Positions 7,931-13,271 of a stretch of DNA of 15,859 nt are shown one piece after another (the stretch's first letter is position 1; each line of letters begins with the position of its first letter). The notes under the pieces were generated by a model. That model worked only from the letters and a program-made list of their open reading frames with translations, had not been told where the DNA came from and ran no database searches. This DNA is from Acidobacteria bacterium UBA7540 (lineage in GTDB: Bacteria > Acidobacteriota > Terriglobia > UBA7540), in assembly GCA_002478145.1 (NCBI GenBank), contig DLMI01000047.1:1-15859 (forward strand). The letters run 5' to 3'. A program made the position numbers and the translations under genes.

Positions 7931-8080
7931 CTCTTCGCCTATAGTCCCTTTGGGCGAAGGATTGGCAAGGTTTTCGGCAATGCCACCACAATCTACGCAT
8001 ATGAGGGCGACAACGTGATCGAAGCGGGTAGCGCGGAGTTAGGCGCTGTTTGCCTTACTCCGCGGCTCTTAACATTGTGA
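7931..8080 (+). pseudogene. orphan RHS-core scrap
   Basis: From 7931 the frame reads LFAYSPFGRRIGKVFGNATT and then IYAYEGDNVIEAG. This aligns with DYDPFGRRVRKISPSGTTIY and AYDGANVI inside the intact RHS gene (about 6415-6510). Homology ends near 8030, and the frame closes at TGA 8078-8080. There is no start codon, ribosome binding site or downstream RHS core, so it is a displaced fragment of an RHS gene lying between the candidate immunity gene and the second RHS gene, probably left by recombination or deletion. Confidence 0.7.
8032..8064 (+). terminator. stem-loop at the end of the RHS scrap, possible transcription stop
   Basis: CGCGGAGTTAGGC (8032-8044) pairs with GCCTTACTCCGCG (8052-8064) over 13 positions with one mismatch and a 7-base loop. 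It is the only strong hairpin between the candidate immunity gene and the next RHS start. No clean T-run follows (GCTCTTAACATT), so intrinsic termination is uncertain; it may instead be a dispersed palindrome. Confidence 0.35.
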
Positions 8081-8236
8081 GCAGATATGGGTATCGACGC
8101 TCGAAACGGAGAGCAGCCAAGCAGGGGTAGATGCAAGTTACCTCACTCTGCGCTTCTACACAGGTGACGGTCCACATATCTATTAGTGCGAAAGAAGGAA
8201 AAGCCTCGCATGTACTTCACGTGAAAGGAATGCGCC
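8081..8236. other. leader of the second RHS gene
   Basis: No gene recognised. It supplies the Shine-Dalgarno GAAAGGA (8223-8229) for the gene at 8237. No convincing -35/-10 pair was seen. Confidence 0.4.
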
Positions 8237-9511
8237 ATGGATAAGCTCCAAGGGAAAGTGAGCTCGTTAATCGTAAGACCACTCCTCCTCGCTGTTCTAC
8301 TTTTGCTGCCGTTTTCCGCCACGATCTGCCACGCGCAATGCTGGAACGACTATTATAATTACACCTTATCCAGCCTGACCTTCACGCCGTATTGGTGGAC
8401 CGCAGGACAGAGCTACGTCGTTACCGTTTCGGATCCCGGTGTTCCAGCCTTTTATGTCTTGTCGGGCGGTCCCCTCTCGTGTACAGCTTCGGTGGTGACT
8501 CAAGCCAGCTTCTTCGGCAACGACGGCGTTATCCAAGATCCGAACGTGAGCGTGAGCAATCTGACGTACATTAGCCCAAGCGAAATCCAGTTCACCGTTT
8601 CTCTTGGGGCCAATGCCGCTATCGACAAAGACGTGTGGGTGCTCTTTACCCCGGGTAATTTTCTATACTTCATTTTGACAATTCAGGGCTCGGCCACGAA
8701 TCTGGGTCCGTGCACCGACCACGGCGACCCATGCGCAAAAACGGGGTCTCCCATCAATCTGACCAACGGGAACGTTTGGGTCCAGCAGCGCGACCATAGC
8801 GTGCCGGGTCTGGGCGGCGGGTTGGAGCTGGTGCGCACGTGGAACAGTCTATTCGGAAGCACCGCTCCTCTAAACAATTCGGGCATGTTCGGGCTTTACT
8901 GGATCTCTACCTACGAGGAGAGCCTGACGGGACCCGACTCGAACGGGTATCTGACCTACTGGCGGGGCGACGGCAGCTCCTGGTCGTTTTATTACAACAG
9001 CGCGCTCAACTCCTACTCACTCGCTTCTCCGCCCAACGTGCGCGCGCAGCTCGTGCACAATCCCGTAACCGGGGGATGGAACCTTACCGTGGCAGACGGT
9101 ACCCAGAGGGTCTTTAACGGCCAGAACCTTCTCTCCGCCATCATCGATCGCAACAACAATCAAACCACCATCAATTACGACAGCTCAAACCGGATTACGT
9201 CGGTCGCCAGCCCCGGCGGCGGCGCGCTCAGCTTTACCTACGGCGACTCGAATCACCCCTCGCAAGCAACCAAGGTGCAAGATAGCGTGGGAACGATTGC
9301 CACGTATACCTACGATAGCTCGTCGCGGCTTACCTTGGTGAGCTATCCCGATGGGTCAGCGCTCAATTTCACCTATGACACGAACTCGATGATCCTCAGC
9401 GTCACCGATAGCCAGGGTAAGCTGCTGGAGGCGCACACCTATGACGCCCAGAATCGCGGCCTCACATCTACGCGGGCTAATGGAGTGGACAGTGTTTCGC
9501 TCAGTTACTAA
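8237..9511 (+). CDS. truncated secreted RHS-family protein
   Basis: 424 residues from ATG 8237. The signal peptide (hydrophobic run LLLAVLLLLPFSATICHA) ends near residue 33. The next ~120 residues form a beta-rich region of unknown family. Around residues 158-205 the sequence CAKTGSPINLTNGNVWVQQR and then GLGGGLELVRTWNSLFG is the hallmark of the DUF6531 domain that precedes YD repeats in RHS proteins. Only about four YD-type repeats follow (TYTYDSSSRLTLVSYPDGSA and relatives) before TAA at 9509-9511. A complete RHS protein would continue for over a thousand residues to a core and effector. The stop lies 59 bases before an inverted-repeat element, and no RHS coding is seen beyond, so the gene has lost its 3' part. 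Its N-terminus differs from that of the large RHS gene, so it is not a simple copy of it. Confidence 0.8.
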   Translation: MDKLQGKVSSLIVRPLLLAVLLLLPFSATICHAQCWNDYYNYTLSSLTFTPYWWTAGQSYVVTVSDPGVPAFYVLSGGPLSCTASVVTQASFFGNDGVIQDPNVSVSNLTYISPSEIQFTVSLGANAAIDKDVWVLFTPGNFLYFILTIQGSATNLGPCTDHGDPCAKTGSPINLTNGNVWVQQRDHSVPGLGGGLELVRTWNSLFGSTAPLNNSGMFGLYWISTYEESLTGPDSNGYLTYWRGDGSSWSFYYNSALNSYSLASPPNVRAQLVHNPVTGGWNLTVADGTQRVFNGQNLLSAIIDRNNNQTTINYDSSNRITSVASPGGGALSFTYGDSNHPSQATKVQDSVGTIATYTYDSSSRLTLVSYPDGSALNFTYDTNSMILSVTDSQGKLLEAHTYDAQNRGLTSTRANGVDSVSLSY

Positions 9512-9570
9512 CAGGTCGTCACGGTCAGCAGCGTTCTGGCTCCCCGCGTACCATTCCATCTTGTGTCGCT

Positions 9571-9766
9571 GGCTGGCGCAGAGCGCAGCTCTGCGCTTCA
9601 GCGTGCTGTATTAGCGCTGGTCATGCCCACCCACAAACGCCATTCTGCGCGCGGACTGCAACTCCTGGGCAGCAGCGCCTATCGCCGCCCCAAGCTTTTT
9701 GAGAGTGATCGGCCGGCATGATTTCAGCCTTGCCTGCGGACCGCGGAGCTGCGCTCTGCGCCAGCC
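9571..9766. mobile_element. 196-bp inverted-repeat element (MITE-like or REP-type)
   Basis: Bases 9571-9590 (GGCTGGCGCAGAGCGCAGCT) are exactly complementary to 9747-9766, and the match extends one further base to 21 bp (9571-9591 against 9746-9766). Each arm also contains a small internal hairpin (left: GCGCAGAG, loop CGCAG, CTCTGCGC). The 154 bases between hold no coding frame worth calling. It starts just after the truncated RHS gene and ends about 30 bases before the promoter of the next operon. No transposase and no clear target duplication are seen. Confidence 0.6.
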
Positions 9767-9793
9767 CGCGCCCCCCGCCCTTGCATGCGGGAG

Positions 9794-9802
9794 TGGTATA
9801 AT
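9794..9802 (+). promoter_or_regulatory. extended -10 promoter of the small coiled-coil operon
   Basis: TGGTATAAT gives a perfect TATAAT (9797-9802) with the extended -10 TGn (9794-9796); no -35 is recognisable at the right distance. The expected start of transcription is about 9809-9810, only four or five bases before ATG 9814. The transcript would be nearly leaderless, in line with the absence of a Shine-Dalgarno. Confidence 0.6.
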
Positions 9803-9813
9803 AATCCGGACGA

Positions 9814-10008
9814 ATGAGCCGGAATAGAGAGCTCCGAAAGAAGATAGCCTCCCAGGACGAGGTCATCCGGGATCATGAGGAGAAAATCCGACAAGAGCGA
9901 ATGAAACCTCAGCCGGACGAAGGCGTGATAAGAACATGGCAGCGTGAAATAGCCGCCGCTGGAAAGAAGATCGACTCATATACCCGTCGGTTAAAGAGAG
10001 AGTGGTAA
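9814..10008 (+). CDS. small coiled-coil-like protein of unknown function
   Basis: 64 residues, very rich in Lys, Arg and Glu, starting MSRNRELRKKIASQDEVIRD and ending TRRLKREW. The heptad-like spacing of hydrophobics (I, V, I, I) between charged residues suggests one or two amphipathic helices, probably a short coiled coil broken at KPQPDEG. It has no signal peptide and is expected to be cytoplasmic. It forms an operon with the next gene (four bases between stop and start). There is no ribosome binding site; translation probably starts on a near-leaderless mRNA from the promoter at 9794-9802. The good promoter, tight spacing and similar composition of the two products support a real gene. Function is not recognised. 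Confidence 0.65.
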   Translation: MSRNRELRKKIASQDEVIRDHEEKIRQERMKPQPDEGVIRTWQREIAAAGKKIDSYTRRLKREW

Positions 10009-10012
10009 ATAT

Positions 10013-10252
10013 ATGGCAACGAAAACGGCGCCAAGACTTGACACTGTCGAACGGCTTATCGAAGAGGTCGAAGAATGGTCGGGCCGAGTGCACAGGATTT
10101 GCCAGAAAATGAGCCGCGTAAAGCGAGAAAGCGATTCCTACCAGGACCTGCTCTCTGAACTTTCGGTTCAACTTGACTGGCTGAAGATGAAAGCCGAAGC
10201 CGCTGCCGACGCCATTGACGAATACCACGAATCCCTGCCCGAAGACGATTAG
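10013..10252 (+). CDS. small acidic helical protein of unknown function
   Basis: 79 residues, MATKTAPRLDTVERLIEEVE to SLPEDD, predicted almost wholly helical with regular hydrophobic spacing (LIEEVEEW, LLSELSVQLDWLKMKAEAAA). It is acidic overall where its upstream partner is basic, so the pair could form a heteromeric coiled coil; that is inference. Its start lies four bases after the stop of the 64-residue gene, and the only upstream purine run (AAAGAGAGA, inside the previous gene) is a plausible ribosome binding site. No HTH, nuclease or membrane features are visible. It might be a small regulator, a toxin-antitoxin-like pair member, or a structural partner; none of these is demonstrated. 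Confidence 0.65.
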   Translation: MATKTAPRLDTVERLIEEVEEWSGRVHRICQKMSRVKRESDSYQDLLSELSVQLDWLKMKAEAAADAIDEYHESLPEDD

Positions 10253-10500
10253 CCTCGGGCGAAGAATCTTCGTAGTCGTCTTTTGCGCGCCAGGAGGCTA
10301 CTTACGTAGCGTATTATTAAGCAGGCAAGCCGCGGAATGTGTCATAATGCCACATTCATACGCTTTCCAATATGTTCATAAAACTCTTCTAACACCTTGA
10401 AAACAAAGGGTCAACCCACGTCGCGGACACAGAACACTTCAAAAAATGAGAAGAGGGGGAAAAATGGAAATCCCCTCCGCATCAGATCAGAAAGAGTTGA
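10253..10500. other. intergenic region without recognised gene
   Basis: No gene is seen. CGAAGAATCTTCG at 10258-10270 is a short hairpin before TCGTCTTTTG and could be a weak terminator of the small operon. The rest is AT-richer than the surroundings. Confidence 0.3.
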
Positions 10501-10521
10501 ATTCCCGCTTTCAGCGGGAAT
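10501..10521. terminator. stem-loop between convergent genes, possible terminator
   Basis: ATTCCCGCT pairs perfectly with AGCGGGAAT around a 3-base loop. It lies between the plus-strand small operon and the minus-strand fumarase, 77 bases past the fumarase stop. On the minus strand it is followed by TCAACTCTTTCT, only a poor T-tract, so it is either a weak terminator or a palindromic repeat. Confidence 0.4.
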
Positions 10522-10591
10522 ACGCGCCTCGCGGGCGACTCCCTTATAATAATCAAAGTAGCTCACAACCACGCTCCTTCAAAATCTTCCC

Positions 10592-10612
10592 GAGCCCCTA
10601 GCCCCGAGCCCC
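10592..10612. repeat. heptameric tandem repeat overlapping the fumarase stop codon
   Basis: On the plus strand this is GAGCCCC, TAGCCCC, GAGCCCC: three 7-base units, or GGGGCTC/GGGGCTA on the coding strand of fumarase. The fumarase stop TAG (10600-10598) lies inside the second unit, so the last residues of the enzyme (GARG) are encoded by repeat DNA. Confidence 0.65.
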
Positions 10613-12178
10613 TACTTTTTCTAACTCTGCCCCCGTCGCCGCAGAGACTTCTTCGTGCAATGAGTTCCCGTGCGAATCCATGGTGACGATAGCCGGGAAA
10701 TCCTTGGCTTCGAAGACCCACATAGCTTCCGGGATGCCGAGTTCCTCGAGCAAGTAGACGCTTAGGACCTTGGGCAGGCAGCGAGCGTAAAACTGCGCGG
10801 CGCCGCCGATGGCGTGGAGATAGACGGCTCCGAATTCTTTGAGACCTGCCAGGGTCTTCTTGCCCATGCCGCCCTTGCCCATTACGGCGCGGATGCCGAA
10901 GCGTTTGATAACGTCGGCTTCGTAGGGTTCTTCGCGGATGCTGGTCGTAGGGCCAGCGGCATTGGTGCGCCAGCGAATGCCCTCACTTCGCGGGCCCGAA
11001 GTGCCAATGCCAGAAGGCGGGAGCCCGGAGGGCTCCCCTACCTTCATCATGACCGGGCCGCAGTGGTAAAGGATGGCGCCGTTCAGATCGCAGGGGGCGT
11101 CGTGGTGCATCAGGTAATGGTGAGCGGCGTCGCGGCCGGTGATCACCGGCCCATTAATCAAGACCACGTCACCGACCTCGAGGGCGCGAACTTTTTCTTC
11201 GCTCAGCGGAGTTTCCAGCCGAATTTCTCTGCCTGACACCTGGAACCCGGCGCCCGCCACTAGTCGCTCTACCGGGCGCTTAGGGTCGCGGTAGAGCCAC
11301 TGCTTGACGGCGCCGGACTCGGTTTCAAGAAGGACGCCGAGCCGCCGGAAGGCCCAGCAATCGTAGGCGACAGAAACGAAAAAGCTCGCGGGCAGCCGAT
11401 TGGCGGCGGTGATCTTACACCCGATCAGGGAGACCTTGCCGCCAAAGCCCATCGTGCCCACCCCAATCTTATTGGCCTCGTCCATGATCTCCTGCTCGAG
11501 TCTGGCCAGTGTAGGGTCGGGGTTCACGTCGTCGAGCGGGCGGAAGAGTTGCAGCTTCGCCAAGTGGTAGCCCGTCGCGCGGTCGCTGCCGATGCAGACC
11601 CCGATGGCGCCGGGCGCGCAGCCCTGTCCCTGCGCCTGCCACACGGCGTGCAGGAGGCATTTCTTTACGCCTTCCAGGTCGCGGTCGGCGCGGCCCAAAT
11701 GTTCGAGTGTGCAGGGCACCGAATACTGGATGTTCATGTTCTCGCAGCCGCCGCCCTTGAGGATCAGGCGCACTTCGATATCCGGCTCTTCCCACTGCTC
11801 GAAGTGGACGACAGGAGTGCCGGGACCAAGGTTATTGCCGCTGTTCTTGCCGCTGATCGAGTCCACCGAATTGGGCCGCAGCTTGCCGCGCTTGGTGGCT
11901 TCGGCGACGGCCTCCTGGATCTGCTTCTTCATCACAATCTGGTTCACGCCCACGGGAGTTTTGATTTCGAAGGTGAGCATGCCCGTGTCCTGGCAAATGG
12001 CGCCTTCATCTTCGTACGCCATGTCAATGTTCTGGCCGATGATGGCCAGCGCCTGGCCCGCCTGCGTTTGCGACTCCTCGGTCTTGAGCGCCTCCCCCAT
12101 GGCCTGGCGCACGTCCGGGGGCAGGTTAGTGGAAGTCTGAATAATCAGTTCCAGCATGCTTTCTTTGAAGAATTGCAT
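10598..12178 (-). CDS. fumA: class I (iron-sulfur) fumarate hydratase, fused alpha and beta parts
   Basis: 526 residues, cytoplasmic; interconverts fumarate and malate in the TCA cycle using a [4Fe-4S] cluster. Alpha part: AICQDTG (Cys62), GGGCENMN, GCAPGAIGVCIGSDR (Cys187) and SVAYDCWAFRR (Cys274); Cys62, 187 and 274 are the probable cluster ligands, judged by spacing like that in E. coli FumA. Beta part: from about residue 318, with LETPLSEEKVRALEVGDVVL, INGPVITGRDAAHH, NAAGPTTSIREEPY and IGKGGMG-like AVMGKGGMG. The length agrees with fused class I enzymes (about 550). Start ATG 12178 has GGGAGG six to seven bases upstream. Oddities: residues about 381-402 (GEPSGLPPSGIGTSGPRSEG and IR) look like an insertion between MMKV and WRTNAAGPTT, encoded by two DNA palindromes, and the C-terminal GARG comes from a heptad repeat. 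The upstream LOG and radical SAM genes are on the same strand. Confidence 0.95.
   Translation of the reverse strand: MQFFKESMLELIIQTSTNLPPDVRQAMGEALKTEESQTQAGQALAIIGQNIDMAYEDEGAICQDTGMLTFEIKTPVGVNQIVMKKQIQEAVAEATKRGKLRPNSVDSISGKNSGNNLGPGTPVVHFEQWEEPDIEVRLILKGGGCENMNIQYSVPCTLEHLGRADRDLEGVKKCLLHAVWQAQGQGCAPGAIGVCIGSDRATGYHLAKLQLFRPLDDVNPDPTLARLEQEIMDEANKIGVGTMGFGGKVSLIGCKITAANRLPASFFVSVAYDCWAFRRLGVLLETESGAVKQWLYRDPKRPVERLVAGAGFQVSGREIRLETPLSEEKVRALEVGDVVLINGPVITGRDAAHHYLMHHDAPCDLNGAILYHCGPVMMKVGEPSGLPPSGIGTSGPRSEGIRWRTNAAGPTTSIREEPYEADVIKRFGIRAVMGKGGMGKKTLAGLKEFGAVYLHAIGGAAQFYARCLPKVLSVYLLEELGIPEAMWVFEAKDFPAIVTMDSHGNSLHEEVSAATGAELEKVGARG
10984..11037. repeat. double palindrome inserted inside the fumarase gene
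   Basis: CACTTCG (10984-10990) pairs with CGAAGTG (10997-11003). Then GGGAGCCC (11019-11026) pairs perfectly with GGGCTCCC (11030-11037) around a 3-base loop. The two hairpins encode the extra residues of fumarase without breaking frame. Such structured GC-rich hairpins are usually intergenic. Confidence 0.6.
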
Positions 12179-12195
12179 TGGGCCCTCCCTTGCGA

Positions 12196-12201
12196 ATTAT
12201 A
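12196..12201 (-). promoter_or_regulatory. candidate -10 element of fumarase
   Basis: A perfect TATAAT on the minus strand, with expected transcription start near 12189, just ahead of the Shine-Dalgarno GGGAGG and ATG 12178. At 17 bases upstream the sequence is CAGCAC, not a good -35; that area abuts a G-rich heptad array. Fumarase may therefore have its own promoter despite lying behind the LOG gene. Confidence 0.4.
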
Positions 12202-12223
12202 GCGCTGAATTGAGAAAGGTGCT

Positions 12224-12248
12224 GGGGACTAGGGGCTGGGGGCTGGGG
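12224..12248. repeat. G-rich heptameric repeat upstream of fumarase
   Basis: GGGGACT, AGGGGCT, GGGGGCT, GGGG: 7-base units with four G-runs of four or more and loops of two to four bases, so a G-quadruplex is possible on the plus strand. It sits just beyond the -35 region of fumarase. Confidence 0.65.
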
Positions 12249-12273
12249 AAAACAGAGCCGAGGGTTGGCGAAG

Positions 12274-12335
12274 ACTGACAACTGAAAACTGATTACTGAT
12301 TACTTATGTGCCCAATCGAAAATCCAAAATCATAT
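12274..12335. repeat. two adjoining heptameric arrays between LOG and fumarase genes
   Basis: 12274-12301 is ACTGACA, ACTGAAA, ACTGATT, ACTGATT. After a short gap, 12315-12335 is ATCGAAA, ATCCAAA, ATCATAT. The second array contains the stop codon of the LOG gene (TGA on the minus strand, 12332-12330). Both have 7-base periods but different unit sequences. Confidence 0.65.
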
Positions 12336-13193
12336 GAAGGGATGCTTGAGCACGGGCCGGACACGGAGTATGCGGGTAAGGTCTTCCTTGATTATTGCGA
12401 ACGCCTCCTGGGGAGTATCGGCAAAGCGGATGAGTTTCATATCTTCTTCCTGAATGGTTCCCGCCTCGAGAAAATAGCCGAAGTCGACGGCGCGCTTCCA
12501 GTACTTTGAACCATAGAGCACGATCGTTACGCGATGACCCATCTTGTGTGTTTGCAGGAGGGTGAGCATTTCGAAGAGCTCGTCCATAGTCCCGAAGCCG
12601 CCCGGGAAGGCGATGAGGGCCTTGGCGGGCTGGGCGAACCAGAGCTTGCGCATGAAAAAGTATCGGAACAGAAAGCCCAGTTCCGACGAGATGTAAGGGT
12701 TGGGGGGTTGTTCGGCGGGAAGCTGGATGTTTAGCCCGATGGACTTGCCGCCGGCCTCGGAAGCGCCGCGGTTGGCGGCTTCCATGATCCCCGGTCCCCC
12801 ACCTGAACAAACCACGAGAAAGCGGGAATCGTTCTGCAGGGAAAGAGCCCATTTCGTCAGCAGGCGTGAAAGTTCGCGCGCGTCCTCGTAATACTGGGAC
12901 ATGTGCACGGCCATGCGCGCTTTCTTCAGTTCCGCAGCAGTGGCGTCCGCGCCGCCACCTTTCCCCCTGCTCTCCACTTCCTTCAGTTTCTGAAGCGCCA
13001 CGTCGCGCGGTCGGATTCGCGCGGAACCGAAAAACACCACGGTATGCTGGATGTTGGCGCGCCGCAGTCTTGCCTGCGGTTCGAGGTATTCGCTGAGGAT
13101 GCGCAACGTACGGGCATCACTGCTTTCCAGGAATCGGTGGTCCTGGTATGCCACCAAGGGCATCTTCACGGTCTCACGCTTCCCATTGGCCAT
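12330..13193 (-). CDS. LOG-family protein (nucleotide 5'-monophosphate phosphoribohydrolase type)
   Basis: 287 residues. It carries the two signatures of the LOG/TIGR00730 Rossmann-type family: SGGGPGIMEAANRGA (about 130-144) and FPGGFGTMDELFE (about 196-208), the PGGxGTxxE motif holding catalytic and phosphate-binding residues. Family members hydrolyse nucleoside or cytokinin-riboside 5'-monophosphates to a free base and ribose 5-phosphate. It is longer than typical 180-190-residue LOGs, because of a ~120-residue N-terminal helical extension with a charged, glycine-containing loop (RGKGGGADATAAELKK), resembling the longer TIGR00730 proteins. Start ATG 13193 has GGGGAG nine bases upstream. 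It lies 78 bases after the radical SAM gene on the same strand, so cotranscription is possible. Its stop codon lies inside a heptameric repeat. Physiological substrate unknown. Confidence 0.9.
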   Translation of the reverse strand: MANGKRETVKMPLVAYQDHRFLESSDARTLRILSEYLEPQARLRRANIQHTVVFFGSARIRPRDVALQKLKEVESRGKGGGADATAAELKKARMAVHMSQYYEDARELSRLLTKWALSLQNDSRFLVVCSGGGPGIMEAANRGASEAGGKSIGLNIQLPAEQPPNPYISSELGFLFRYFFMRKLWFAQPAKALIAFPGGFGTMDELFEMLTLLQTHKMGHRVTIVLYGSKYWKRAVDFGYFLEAGTIQEEDMKLIRFADTPQEAFAIIKEDLTRILRVRPVLKHPFI

Positions 13194-13214
13194 GCGGTTT
13201 TTCTCCCCAAAAGG

Positions 13215-13247
13215 TCCGGAACATTAGAAAGAATACCAGGTTCCGGA
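13215..13247. promoter_or_regulatory. inverted repeat in the LOG gene leader
   Basis: TCCGGAAC (13215-13222) and GTTCCGGA (13240-13247) are perfectly complementary 8-mers separated by 17 bases. They lie in the 78-base gap between the radical SAM stop and the LOG start. On the coding strand the hairpin is followed by CCTTTTGGGGAG, which runs into the Shine-Dalgarno. It could be an operator, an attenuator hairpin or a weak terminator. Confidence 0.35.
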
Positions 13248-13271
13248 GACGCACAGGCACAATCATTTCCG

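Noticed and set aside
10258..10281. Rho-independent terminator after the small operon
   Set aside because: The stem is only five base pairs with a three-base loop and the T-run is separated and short; mentioned only as a weak possibility.
11549..12202. A 217-codon plus-strand frame opposite fumarase
   Set aside because: The fumarase frame has full family motifs; the opposite frame is Leu/Ala/His-rich with no recognisable domain.
12224..12335. Heptad tracts considered as CRISPR or iterons of a replication origin
   Set aside because: Units are only 7 bases, differ between adjacent arrays, and no Rep gene, DnaA boxes or spacers are present.
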